From positions 10,453,501-10,517,500 of the forward strand of contig CATNEN010000003.1 in NCBI GenBank assembly GCA_950097015.1: a stretch of DNA of 64,000 nt. The letters run 5' to 3'. This DNA comes from Macrostomum hystrix. Lineage: Eukaryota; Platyhelminthes; Macrostomidae. Made by a program: the position numbers and the translations under genes. Within the stretch, counting starts at the first letter, position 1, and every line of letters begins with the position of its first letter. Of the stretch, positions 36,215 through 47,372 are shown piece by piece. The notes under the pieces are model-generated. The model was not told the DNA's origin. It ran no database searches and worked only from the letters and a program-made list of their open reading frames with translations.

Positions 36215-36342
36215 CATGGATGAATAATATAACTGGATCGCCAGAAGCTCGATTTTTTTGGTCCTAGCCATAGACAAGCACCAGCATCACAAGAAGCTCA
36301 GAATGCCGTACTTTCACACATAGACAAATTGCCGCTGCAGAA
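36215..36342. repeat. left terminal inverted repeat of the P-like element
   Basis: 128 bp, identical to the reverse complement of 39265-39392. Just inside, the two ends differ by a small insertion (GCTGCAAA on this side), after which CCTTTATTTAT is again shared. Confidence 0.95.
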
Positions 36343-36352
36343 GCTGCAAACC

Positions 36353-36358
36353 TTTATT
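36353..36358 (-). other. candidate poly(A) signal of the transposase
   Basis: AATAAA on the minus strand, about 265 bp after the transposase stop and just inside the left terminal repeat. A transcript ending here would stay within the element. The inverted copy at the right end also carries AATAAA. Confidence 0.4.
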
Positions 36359-36622
36359 TATAAGTATACTTAGTAGGATAAGTGAAACTATTGCAAATGT
36401 GAAGGCAAGCAAAGAAGAAAACGAATATGTAAGGGAATTAATACAAAACAGACACGAAAGCAGGCAAGTAAGCAAACAAGCACGTAGACAGACAGCAAAC
36501 AAACAAACAATAAAAGGCGAAAACAAACAGCCAAATGAGTTGCAAGCAAACCGCGCAAGACAAAGGAGAGTCAAGTAAAGACAATAAATTCAAGGCGTCA
36601 CCCGCACAATGCTAATTTGAAG

Positions 36623-39182
36623 TCACTGACCCATGAAAATAATTTTTTTTGTTAGCATCTGACGCACAGTTGTTGTGTTCACAGCGTTAAGCCTCCGAAG
36701 TACATGCCGCAACCGAATGCAAAGATATTTCTTAGAAATCGCCTGCACTAGAAAATATTGATGGTTTTCTTCGGGTGCTCTATTGCTGCAAACGTGAGCG
36801 AAGAGTGACAACTCGATACCCTGTTGGATGCAGATTGGAAGTAGACGATCGAGTATGTCTAGAGACAGTTCGTCAGTTCTGACTCCTTTCACAGCCGACT
36901 CGCAAATGTTCGCCAGTCGGCAAAGTGATGCTGATGGTCGAAAAAGACGACCGCGATCTTTGAGAGTAGTAAGCAGGTTGGTGTGCATCTCGCAATGAAG
37001 AGATGCCTTGCAGTTTTCGCAAGACAGTCTGTTTGTAAGCCATCTGCCAATGAATCCAGCGATGTAGCAGCCGACATTCTGGCTAATGAGGCTGAGTGCT
37101 AATTGCGGTGGATCCTCGATTTCATCTTGTACACTGGCAGAAGCAGAGGTGGAGAGTCCAGGCGGAGGTGAAATCTGTGTCGAGAGGGACCAGTGCCCGA
37201 CAGATCCAGTCCTGTGCGCCAAAATCGCCCGATAAGCGTACCTGAACTGCTGAACGTTCGGATTGTTATTAAAACCACCTCTCTGACGAATCTCACCAAA
37301 GAAGTGTTCCAGCGGATCTTGGCATAAACGGTACGTCAGGAGGTACTTAAAGCAAGCAGACGGCTGATAGAAAATGTCCTGAAGTAACAGCTTCAGGGCT
37401 GTGATATTGTTGCAATATCCTACAGCCCATGTTTTTCGCCGACTCTCAATCAGCGGTACGCCATTAATCGTGTAGAGGCTGCGAATGTAGTCGCGCGCCT
37501 CATCGAGAAACGCGAATGTGGTCGAAAGGCTTGCTTGCGACTTCCAAATGGGACCTTTCCAGCCTGACGCCGACGGAGTCCTGCAAAAAACGGATGCAAA
37601 TTTAAAGGCCATGATTGCGCGTCTTTATGCTATTTTGGTTTAATATACCGGCTCACCTCGAGTTGAAGATGTCGAACAGATGGTCCATCAATGCAATAAA
37701 GCGGACCGTTTCATCACAATTTTGGAAATCCGAAACTCCAAGCTCCTTTAGGAATGTGAGAGCGTCAGCGACGGACGAACTGATTGTCTGTGCAGCCAAG
37801 CAGACCTTCATCTTGTGTCGCTGCCACAATTCAATGCATTTCTTTGTCAGCCGATTTCCGATTCGAACCCCCTCAGCTTCTTGCAGATTGTGCAATAGTT
37901 CCAGATAGTGCCAGTTGATGATGCGATCGTGAACAACGAATACTCCCAAATCGGCCAGCGAATTGCGCACCAACTTTATCAAATGACTGTTGTCAATGAA
38001 TGCGAATATGCGATCTGGTTGCGAACCGATTTGGAAATAAGGACTAGACGGCAGCTCAGCTCCAAGTTTCCTGTACGTCGCAAGGTTCGCAGAGCAACCG
38101 TCCGACACGAGCGCGCGTACAACGACGCCCTCATCGTTCATTGCGCTAATAGTACGCGTCAAAAGCTCCACTTGTTGAACCGGGGATGTTGCAGCGGCCA
38201 AAATGTAGGCAACTGGCACTTTCCACGGGCGCTGAAGATGGCAGGCCATGACAACGATTGCCTCAGAAGCAAGTTTGTGACCTAAATTTTCATGGATCCC
38301 TGAGTCACAATAGCCGACCACTCTTCCTTCGCTAGCTTCCCAACACAACTCCTTTCGAAGATGCATGCCATCAATGACTAGAGTCCAGTCGTTGCAAGCG
38401 ACGCCATCGAAGATCTGTTTCGATAGGGCTCCAACCTTCTTGACTCCAGCAATGGAAATGCCAGGCCTGCCATCCACTGCTCCAATCCAAGACCGCAAGG
38501 TTGACGGCGAAGGGAGGTGCATGAATTTTCTCAACTCTCGATATGCTTTTGGAGAGCAGAAGTTGATCCTCTCGGCGAAGTCTTTGACGTGGTTATTGAA
38601 ACCACCTGCGGTATTTCGTGGTTGTAAAGAAAACAGCTTGAGACCTTCAGAAGTCAACATTTGCTTTACATGTTTTAAGGTCGCTTCGGTACTTTTCCAT
38701 TTTGCAACGCGTGGACCAAAAGTCTTAATCGTGCGCTTCTTGTGCTTCAGCCGCATCAACAGGCGCTGTCGGGTGTTTGGTGGTGGGTCGACTGATGTGC
38801 GTGTGGTTGCCGCGCTGCAACTGACAGGCATCGGCATCTCAAACTCACAGTCTCCAGTAGCTTCGTTTGCATAAGAGTTTGGATCGTGGAAGTCAGTGAG
38901 CTCTTGCGGTTCAAGCTTAGTCCACTCAAGCTTCGGAACTGCGCCAGTCATCAGTCGCTTGCTCCTCCCATGAGCCTGCATGTCTCGCTGCTCGAAGTGC
39001 AGCTCACAAAGGAACTTACGAGCTCCGAATTTGAAATGTGGCTTTGCTTGCACATTGCTGTTCCACTGCGCTAGTCGATACGGATCACCGATTGGATAAG
39101 AAAAAAGGGTGACAGGTTTCGTGCCTTGTCCACTTTTGGATAGGCATCCGATTGCAGCACAAATTCTGACGTCCTTATTCAT
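36623..39182 (-). CDS. P-element-type transposase with THAP domain, 827 aa, one intron
   Basis: It cuts and moves the surrounding element. Exons: 39182-37657 and 37580-36623 with a 76-nt intron (GTGAGC...TTTTTTGCAG); phase 2 is kept and the sum is 828 codons. THAP zinc finger at residues 1-87: C8, C13, C59, H62 and TGAVPKL. RNase H-like catalytic core: candidate acidic residues D271 (LVIDGMHLRKEL), D361 (ALVSDGCSANL) and E600 (CQDPLEHFFGEIRQRGGFNN); these surroundings match P/THAP9 transposases. FIDNSHLIKLVRN lies in the region of the GTP-binding insertion. Length compares with 751 aa in Drosophila P. The start at MNKDVRICAAIGC was chosen because THAP domains sit at the extreme amino end; the frame is open farther upstream into the terminal repeat. 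If the intron is kept, the frame meets TGA at once, giving a 509-aa protein. Confidence 0.93.
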
Positions 39183-39264
39183 CTCGCGAAGCCATCTTTT
39201 GCCGCCCTGCATATATTGCGAGCATGTGCTTGGACATAAAATGGAATATTTCATAAATAAAGGT

Positions 39265-39392
39265 TTCTGCAGCGGCAATTTGTCTATGTGTGAAAGTACG
39301 GCATTCTGAGCTTCTTGTGATGCTGGTGCTTGTCTATGGCTAGGACCAAAAAAATCGAGCTTCTGGCGATCCAGTTATATTATTCATCCATG
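39265..39392. repeat. right terminal inverted repeat of the P-like element
   Basis: 128 bp, exact match to the left end in inverted orientation. The transposase promoter must lie in or near this end because its ATG at 39182 is only about 83 bp inside it. Confidence 0.95.
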
Positions 39393-39400
39393 GGTCTAAT

Positions 39401-40880
39401 TAGAAATTCTTCTTCAGTACTTGTAGCTTTGCTTACTAGATAGATAAGCAAAAATAGGCTTTTTTAATTTCAGCGATAATTCGTCCCGATGTCTATGGTT
39501 AAGACTATGAGATCTTGAAAAGTTAAATGCATAGATTAGAGTATAAGGTGCACAGCTACTCACAAATTGGGATAAGTGGCAGAGCGGTTAAGGCGTTTGC
39601 CTTTCGCACCAAGGTCACTGAGCTCGATTCCGCGGCGAGGCCACTTTCATTTGGGGCGGCGAGAAGGCTTGGGGGCTTGAATTACGATTTACGACCTTGA
39701 GGGTCAACATTGTGAGTGTGTGCCTAGGTGTACAGTATTTGTGTGTACAATTTACTTCACGCCACATTTATTGTTCTGCAAACGAGCTAACTGTACGCTT
39801 ACTTGAACACCATATTTACATATTTTCAAATGAGTCAGCACCCAGCGTTTTTTAGTCTCGTTGCTTTTGCGGCGTCGCGAGATACCCAAAAAGATTTCGT
39901 CAGAAAATGTATTATTTTTGGAATAGGCGAGAAACTTTTAGACCATAAAATATGCATGCAAAAAGTCTCAGTCATATAAGCATCATAAAAATGTCTGTCT
40001 CAGATGGGAGATGGGAGCAATGTGCCGCTTAGTGTTTAACGGTGTCCTACTGAATTTTTTTCTACAGAACATATACCGTTTATACGAATTTAATTCCTAC
40101 GGTAGAATACAAATGATAGAAAATAATACATTGCGAAACATAATGTCTCAAATCCACAACTTCTAAATCGAATGCAACCATGATTCCGAATTAAAGTTCT
40201 GAATAGACGGAATCACAAAATACGTTATTTTATTTAAAACGAAAAAAATATATGAGAATATAAATATTTCAGCAAGTAAAAAAACAAGTATTGTAAAAAG
40301 TACTCATAAACAAATCCTCTTATGAGCTGAACACAAACAAGTAAGATCATATGACACTATAATTACTAAGTTTTTATTTCTCCTTATTTCAATTCATTCT
40401 TTCAATGATTTTTTTAAGAAACCCACTTTTATTTGTAATATAATGTATACTACAACATTATTACCTTAACTAGGTTTTGTTAATAGTTTTCCAGCACCTC
40501 CAGCCATTTAAATGTACATTGACTGCAGCCACCTCACGCCCAACGATGTCTTATCTCTCTCCCCATCGGCTCGTGGCTTAAAATTCTATACAAGTGTACT
40601 TTCTGCCCCCCGGTGCACATTTAAGCGCGTCAGCCATCCGTGAGCGTTGATTGGCTAAAGCGGATACCACCCCATGCCACCGTCTCACAACTTCCCCAAA
40701 ATACTAGATCCATTGTATGAAAATCCAAAAGAAAAATTGGATACAGGGATTTTCGAAGAAAAACGAGAAAGCGTTTATGGCGCAAAATGGCTGCCTAGTG
40801 AAGTACAAAGGCTAATATAATATTAGGGATTCGAAAAAAGCACACACAGCTAGCCAGCTAACTCCCGGAATTTGAACCAA
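39401..40880. other. gene-free stretch with one SINE
   Basis: AT-rich DNA between the P-like element and the SLC16-like gene. Apart from the SINE at 39569-39755, no gene is seen. The right part may contain 3'UTR of the SLC16-like gene. Confidence 0.6.
39569..39755 (+). mobile_element. tRNA-derived SINE, family B
   Basis: The head AAGTGGCAGAGCGGTTAAGG resembles the A-box half of a leucine- or serine-type tRNA, followed by TCGCACCAAGGTCACTGAGC and GCTCGATTCCGCGGCGAGG (B-box half). The body has GAAGGCTTGGGGGCTTG and CCTTGAGGGTCAACAT. It is truncated compared with the 358-bp copy at 60718-61075. Confidence 0.75.
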
Positions 40881-43800
40881 TCAAGCAGCTCTTTCTTCGT
40901 CCTTATCAGTCGGAGACAGCAGCGGAACCTCAACAGTCACCGGATCGGCGCAGGACCTCTTGTTCTTGTTCTTCGCTTGCCAACGCAGCAAGCAGGGCAG
41001 CGGGAACAAGATGGCTCCACTGAATAACATACAGGCGCCGCTCATCATGTAGGATATGTTAAACGACCGCGTGCGATCGAACAAAGCACCTGCGAAAAGC
41101 GTAGTTTCTACTTCTAGATCGAGAGGTCAGAAGTTCGAATCCCCGAAACCAGAAAGCGAAGCAATTTGTTACCCTTGAGCAAGACTCTTGAGTTAACTCA
41201 GTTGTAATACGGATACCAGCAATGCTCATGTAGAAATTAGGTCCACGGACTGAAAAGCACCTTTAAGAAGTTTTAGAAGCACCTGTGAATAGTTGCTAAG
41301 GGGGGCTAAGTGGCAGTGCGGTCTAACACGTTTGCCTCTCGCACCAAGGTCCCTGAGCTCGATTCCGCGTCGAGGCCACATTAATTTGGCTTATCGAGCA
41401 ATTTACGCCCTTGAGGGCCAACCTCAAAGGCACAGTTAAGAGAGTACACTGCCTGACGATGAGAAAGTTAAGGCAGATGTACACACCTGTGTTTTCTTTG
41501 CTTAAAAATAGAATGATTTATGGCGATAAATCCATTAGCAACAGCAACAGTCTCACCTGCTATGGGTGGTCCGGCCACAACACCGATCGCCTGGAACAGT
41601 AGTGTGATGCCGAACGAATCGCTGAGTTGGTCCGGGCCTAACAAGTGCGCAAGCACCGCTGGAGTCAGTGTAACGTAGGCACCTGCGTTGGGGAGTGTTG
41701 GGTCGTTCCAAGTGGCAACCACATTAATTATAATTATAATAATTGTAATATTGCTAGTCTAGCCTCTCAGTGGGTGAAGGAGTAGAATGGATTGCTAGTC
41801 TAGCCTCTCAGTGGATGAGTAGAATGGATTGCTAGTCTAGCCTGTCAGTGGATGAAGGAGTAGAATGGATTGCTAGTCTAGCCTCTCAGTGGATGAAGGA
41901 ATAGAATGGATTGCTAGTCTAGCCTCTCAGTGGATGAAGGAACAGAATGGATTGCTAGTCTAACCTCTCAGTGGATGAAGGAATAGAATGGATTGCTAGT
42001 CTTGCTAGGCTTAGCTCGTACTAGGACAGCTGCAGTCTCGCAGTCTCGGCAAAGTTTTCAATGTACTTTGCTAGCTTTCTTGTTAGCTGTGAATCTTGTT
42101 ACCATAAAAAATGCTTTTGTATAGAGAAAACGAAAGTTTTTACGACCACTGACCCTGACTACCTTATAAGGATCCCAGTTGCACCGGAAAAGAAACTGTA
42201 CTTCATTTTCTACCCCGGCTTTATTTTCTAACATTTAAAATGAAAGAAAATGATGTCAAGATCAAAGTTAAAACAAAAATAAAAGATCTAAAATATACAA
42301 GCACTGATAAAAGAGCAAACAAACAAACAAAAGTATAAAAAAATAACTAAGACAAGGACTATGTTAAAACAAAATTAAACAATCTAATTAAAAATTTAAA
42401 ACCGAAGAAAGCACAAAACGACGTCACCTTGACAAGAAATAAATTGAAAGATCAAAACCGAGCTGTCGAACTTACCAACAAAGATGCCGAACACTGCGCA
42501 ATACACAGCCATGAACTCGTAGGTCTCAGAGATGAAGCTGAAAAACAGGGCCACCCCAGCGATGGTCAGAGCCGAGGCGTACAGGGCTGTCTTGTGCACT
42601 TCCGGCCGGTCCGACACAAAGCCGAACACGAGCCGGCCAACAAAGTTCGCCACCCCAATTACTGACAGCAGAAGGGACGCATTTGTTTTTGAATAGCCAG
42701 CTTCCTGAGCTCTGTCTGGTGTGAACAGAAATGGAGCATCGAAGCCAATGTTGAACAGCAGATTTGAGGCGAGGAACAATAGAAAGGCTGGGTCTTTCAA
42801 CAGGTCTATCGGAAAAAATTTCTTGGCTTGTCTTCGGATGGCGTCCAACAATGAAGCGTTGGTGTTGCTGTTTGAGGAAGTTTTGTTGTTACCCAGATCG
42901 GCCGGCTCCTCTGCAGCCACGGCAAGGCTGAGGGCGCTCGCCGCAATGAACGCTGATCGACTAGCCAAGATTAGCGGCTGTTGCGCCTGATCGCTAGTAG
43001 CTGTTGGAGCGGCTGGCTTAGACAACTGATCAGCGCTCAAAGCTCGCTGACGCGCCCGTGACTGCGCCTCGGCTAGGCCCGGATCGCGACTCGGAGCCAG
43101 GTGCTGAACTGAACGGAATTCACACTTGGCGCCTTTCGGCGGAGTCGATTTCGCGTCCTTCTCTGCTTCAGCGTCGGCTGGCTGTTGCTGACCAATTGTC
43201 GGCTTCGCTTTTGGCAGCGGTCTGAGCACGCAGCCGAAGACGGCGCAGTTGAGCACAATGCCAGCTAGGATGAGCATAGCACCTCTCCAGGTGTACTCAT
43301 CGATTAAGTAGTTGATGATTGGGCCAAATATAAAAATACCTGCAATGATACGCGCATTCGTCTTGTAGAACATTGCTTATTATTCCTAATTTGAAAGGCT
43401 CGCCAAACTCACCAATCCCAGAGCCACAGACTGCGATGCCGATGGCTGTCGACCGACGCTTGTCGAAGTAGATTCCGACACAGACAATCGCCGGCAGGTA
43501 CATCAGACTGATTCCGAATCCTGCAATTGTGTTTTTCTACGATTTGAAATCTTTGCTGAAAGTGTTGAAATATTGATTAAATTTTTTAAATATATGCTGA
43601 CAAGTTCAGAATCTTTACTGACAAGTTCAGAATCTTTGCTGACAAGTTTGGAATCTTTGCTGACAAGTTTGGAATCTTTGCTGACAAGTTTGGAATCTTT
43701 ACTGACAAGTTCAGAATCTTTACTGACAAGTTTAGAATCTTTACTGACAAGTTCAGAATCTTTACTGACAAGTTCAGAATCTTTGCTGACAAGTTCAGAA

Positions 43801-45293
43801 TCTTTACTGACAAGTTCAGAATCTTTGCTGACAAGTTCAGAATCTTTACTGACAAGTTCAGAATCTTTACTGACAAGTTCAGAATCTTTACTGACAAGTT
43901 CAGAATCTTTGCTGACAAGTTTTGAATCTTTGCAGACAAGTTTGGAATCTTTACTGACAAGTTCAGAATCTTTGCTGACAAGTTTGGAATCTTTGCTCAC
44001 AAGTTTGGAATCTTTGCTGACAAGTTTGGAATCTTTACTGACAAGTTCATAATCTTTGCTGACAAGTTTGGAATCTTTGCTCACAAGTTTGGAATCTTTG
44101 CTGACAAGTTTGGAATCTTTGCTCACAAGTTTGGAATCTTTGCTGACAAGTTTGGAATCTTTGCTGACAAGTTTGGAATCTTTGCTGACAAGTTTGGAAT
44201 CTTTGCTCACAAGTTTGAAATCTTTGCTGACAAGTTTGGAATCTTTGCTCACAAGTTTGAAATCTTTGCTGACAAGTTTGGAATCTTTGCTCACAAGTTT
44301 GAAATCTTTGCTGACAAGTTTGGAATCTTTGTTGACAAGTTTGGAATCTTTGCTGACAAGTTTGGAATCTTTGCTGACAAGTTTAAAAGCTTTGCTGACA
44401 AGTTTGGAATCTTAGCTGACAAGTTTGGAATCTTTGCTGACAAGTTTAAAAGCTTTGCTGACAAGTTTGGAATCTTTGCTGACAAGTTTGAAATCTTTGC
44501 TGACAAGTTTAAAAGCTTTGCTGACAAGTTTGGAATCTTTTCTCACAAGTTTGAAATCTTTGCTGACAAGTTTGGAATCTTTGCTGACAAGTTTCGCAAT
44601 TCGCTGGCAAGATTAAATATTTGCTGACAAGTTTATATTGCTGACATCTTTTTGAAAGTACAGAAAACTTTGCTGACATCTTTGCTGACAATTTTTTGTA
44701 TTTTCAAACCTAAATTGTATGTCAGATGATTCAACTGGCTTGTTTTCTTGACAGTATTTGGTTTGGGAACTATCGTGACGTAGGCAGCGGGTATTTGAAA
44801 CAACCTCAGGGTCTTTCCTAAGGGTAAAAACAAAAAAATAACAAACCGAAGAGTCAAAACTAAACTAACCCGCCACCAGGCTGATGGTAATTATGAACAT
44901 CCACGGCTGTGTCACAAAGTAGGACACGGCAAATCCTAGCCAGGCCAGCGCGGCCCCAACGATGGTCACCGACCGGTTGCCGAATCGTTGACAAGCGGCG
45001 CTAACGATTGGTCCCGAGCCGAGGATGACACTCACCAGCACCGAGGTGATCCAACCGTTCAACTGTCGAGTTGACCCCAGGCAGTCAACAAAATCCGCCG
45101 CCAAGACTCCGAACGCGTAGGTGATTCCGTCCATCACGACGTGGATGAAGAAGCTGGCTGCTACGATCACCCACCCCCAGCCACCGTCCGGCGCCTTGAC
45201 TGCATCTTCGTTGTTGTCATTGACAACGCCCGGTTTCGATTCCGAAGAATTCTCGACGTCTTTAACGTCGCTGTTGACTGCCGGTTGAGACAT
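40881..45293 (-). CDS. SLC16-family (monocarboxylate-transporter-like) protein, 5 exons, 576 aa
   Basis: A major-facilitator transporter at a cell membrane; the substrate cannot be read from sequence. Exons: 45293-44870, 43520-43413, 43339-42476, 41682-41557, 41089-40881; every join is phase 1 and the sum is 577 codons with TGA. The family signature APDGGWGWVIVAASFFIHV opens TM1 (about residue 34), and GISLMYLPAIVCVGIYFDKR precedes TM5, as in MCTs. Further hydrophobic segments include FIFGPIINYLIDEYTW, LFLASNLLFNIGFDAPFLFTP and LFFSFISETYEFMAVYCAVF, giving the usual 12-segment plan with a long central loop (about 140 residues, Ala/Gln/Ser-rich) between the halves. The form DGITYAFGV is closer to the orphan MCT members than to MCT1-4. 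The first intron is a 21-bp minisatellite, and introns 3 and 4 hold a 41-bp array and SINEs. A TATA box lies about 65 bp before the ATG. Confidence 0.92.
41100..41280 (+). mobile_element. decayed SINE family A copy
   Basis: In the last intron of the SLC16-like gene: AGGTCAGAAGTTCGAATCCC, then GCAAGACTCTTGAGTTAAC and GTCCACGGACTGAAAAGC follow the order of family A motifs but with many changes. Old copy. Confidence 0.45.
41300..41492 (+). mobile_element. SINE family B copy, 3'-truncated
   Basis: GGCTAAGTGGCAGTGCGG to CAGATGTACACACCTGTG, in the last intron of the SLC16-like gene, opposite to its transcription. It contains the B-box half GCTCGATTCCGCG and the shared body TTTACGCCCTTGAGGGCCAA. 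Confidence 0.75.
41745..42005. repeat. minisatellite, 41-bp unit, copy 1 of a two-locus family
   Basis: About six units containing GGATTGCTAGTCTAGCCTCT followed by CAGTGGATGAAGGA, in intron 3 of the SLC16-like gene. The same unit, same orientation, forms the array at 46129-47032. Confidence 0.93.
43580..44640. repeat. minisatellite in SLC16-like intron 1, 21-bp unit
   Basis: The unit reads TTTGCTGACAAGTTTGGAAT plus C, about 50 copies. The left half carries the TTCAGAATC variant and the right half TTTGGAATC and TTTGAAATC. The 21-bp period leaves open frames on both strands (SKDSKLV and LTSLESL peptides), which are artefacts. Read in the gene's direction each unit contains ACTTGTCAG, resembling a 3' splice site. 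Confidence 0.94.
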
Positions 45294-45356
45294 GCGGTGC
45301 TTTTGTAACAGAGGCTTTTCTGTCGGAGAAAAATAAACAGTTGTGCATGGCCTCAA

Positions 45357-45364
45357 CTTTTATA
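45357..45364 (-). promoter_or_regulatory. candidate TATA box of the SLC16-like gene
   Basis: TATAAAAG on the minus strand, 64 bp before the proposed ATG at 45293. Transcription starting about 30 bp on would leave a 5'UTR of roughly 35-40 nt. Alternatively the run TTTATTTTTCTCCGACAG between them is a splice or trans-splice acceptor and the promoter lies elsewhere. Confidence 0.4.
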
Positions 45365-45365
45365 G

Positions 45366-46128
45366 CGCGAGGTCAACTGAAATGGCCATTTTGAACAACT
45401 CGCTCCGCGCCCCACCTCCATGCCTTCCTATAGCTAAGAAGCCTGCGCTGTTTTCTGTACTCTCAGCAGCTACCTTTCGGAGCGCAGAAAAAAATAGTTT
45501 ATTCATGTTTCATGGCTATAAAACATATATTTATTGGGTCCTCTATTTCAGAGTCTAGTTGCGAAGTATTAAACTTCTCTCTCCCTCGCAACAACGTTCA
45601 CCCTTCTTGACCGTCAAGCCCACACTTGAAAAATTGTTGCATAATTTTCAATTGAATAATTTTAACAAAAAAATGGATAATTGATTTTTTGTAGTCTATT
45701 AATTATTTCAAAGCAAAACGGTCTACTGAGCACAATCTAATAATTTGCAGCTCTTCATGAAAAACAAAACTGGTAAATTCTGGTTTTAGGGCTATTGTCA
45801 AGAAGAGAGAAATATTTATACATTTTTATAAGACTTACTGATGCAGCTATCACACTCCAGCCTTGCGTGATGCTTATGCGAAAACACCCCGTTGTACTAT
45901 GCTCAATCTCTTAAGTGTCTGTCAGTCGGCAAGCATGCGTAAGTCTATGCTCAAATGTAAGAACTCAAATTAAGGAGCCCTAGTGCTTTACCTTAGTCTG
46001 TTCTCCATAGAATACAATGGAGGGCAAAAAGATGAAGTCTTTACTGAAACAGTATAAGTTGAGTTTTAGACTGCATTGCTAGATTGTATGTTGCAATAAA
46101 GATAATGCTGAATGATTCTAGAACGGAC
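45366..46128. other. gene-free stretch upstream of the SLC16-like gene
   Basis: Mixed-composition DNA with no supported open frame; shared upstream space of two divergent genes (SLC16-like on minus, DMRT on plus). Confidence 0.55.
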
Positions 46129-47032
46129 GGAATGGATTGCTAGTCTAGCCTCTCGGTGGATGAAGGAGTAGAATGGATTGCTAGTCTAGCCTCTCGGTGG
46201 ATAAAGGAGTAGAATGGATTGCTAGTCTAGCCTCTCGGTGGATGAGGGAGTAGAATGGATTGCTAGTCTAGCCTCTCGGTGGATAAAGGAGTAGAATGGA
46301 TTGCTAGTCTAGCCTCTCGGTGGATGAGGGAGTAGAATGGATTGCTAGTCTAGCCTCTCAGTGGATGAAGGAGTGGAATGGATTGCTAGTCTAGCCTCTC
46401 AGTGGATGAAGGAGTAGAATGGATTGCTAGTCTAGCCTCTCGGTGGATGAAGGAGTAGAATGGATTGCTAGTCTAGCCTCTCAGTGGATGAAGGAACAGA
46501 ATGGATTGCTAGTCTAGCCTCTCAGTGGATGAAGGAACAGAATGGATTGCTAGTCTAGCCTCTCAGTGGATGAAGGAGTAGAATTGATTGCTAGTCTAGC
46601 CTCTCAGTGGATGAAGGAGTAGAATGGATTGCTAGTCTAGCCTCTCAGTGGATGAAGGAGTAGAATTGATTGCTAGTCTAGCCTCTCAGTGGATGAAGGA
46701 GTAGAATGGATTGCTAGTCTAGCCTCTCAGTGGATGAAGGAGTAGAATGGATTGCTAGTCTAGCCTCTCAGTGGATGAAGGAGTAGAATGGATTGCTAGT
46801 CTAGCCTGTCAGTGGATGAAGGAGTAGAATGGATTGCTAGTCTAGCCTCTCAGTGGATGAAGGAGTAGAATGGATTGCTAGTCTAGCCTCTCAGTGGATG
46901 AAGGAGTAGAATGGATTGCTAGTCTAGCCTCTCAGTGGATGAAGGAGTAGAATGGATTGCTAGTCTAGCCTCTCAGTGGATGAAGGAGTAGAATGGATTG
47001 CTAGTCTAGCCTCTCAGTGGATGAAGGAGTTC
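46129..47032. repeat. minisatellite, 41-bp unit, copy 2 of a two-locus family
   Basis: About 22 units with GGATTGCTAGTCTAGCCTCT and CAGTGGATGAAGGAGTAGA. The first units carry TCGGTGGAT, later ones TCAGTGGAT, as in the intron copy at 41745-42005. It ends about 340 bp before the DMRT start codon. Confidence 0.94.
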
Positions 47033-47372
47033 TGCTATTTATGCAATTTACTTTCACTTTGCACTTTGTGTTTCAAATAAACACAATGCGTCACGCGAAC
47101 CATCCTACTGACCAGTAGTAAGCATTTCGGCTGGTATCTGATCAATAGAGTTTCGGATAGCGGATGCATTGTAGGAATTGGTGGGATGTCGTTTCCAATT
47201 TAAATTTTAGAATCAAAATTCTAAGTCATCTGAAAAAATAGGCCAATCAAACAAGCCTGCACGGTGTCCAATCGAATCTAATATCCAATCCAATACAAAG
47301 TATTTAAAGATAATATTTCTTAGAAAAAAGCATCGCTTCCAGGAACCATTTCTACGGTCTGACCAGCTCGCA

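Larger units (their letters stand above)
36215..39392 (-). mobile_element. complete P-element-like DNA transposon, 3178 bp
   Basis: Both ends begin CATGGATGAATAATATAACT. The inverted repeats are identical for 128 bp (36215-36342 and 39265-39392). The element is flanked by perfect 8-bp duplications GGTCTAAT (36207-36214 and 39393-39400). Eight-base duplications and a CATGATGAAATAACAT-like end are hallmarks of the Drosophila P element. The interior encodes an intact transposase on the minus strand. Identical ends, identical target copies and an open coding region together suggest a recent, possibly still active copy. The element lies just upstream of, or in a 5' intron of, the uncharacterised gene at 33530-36082, in the same orientation. 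Confidence 0.95.

Noticed and set aside
37615-39309. Plus-strand open frames of 60-170 codons within the transposon
   Set aside because: They are shadows of the minus-strand transposase, whose exons carry the clear THAP and catalytic motifs.
43503-44527. Coiled-coil-like repeats (SKDSKLV, LTSLESL) on both strands
   Set aside because: A 21-bp array within SLC16-like intron 1 gives open frames on both strands; exon phases on either side join without it.
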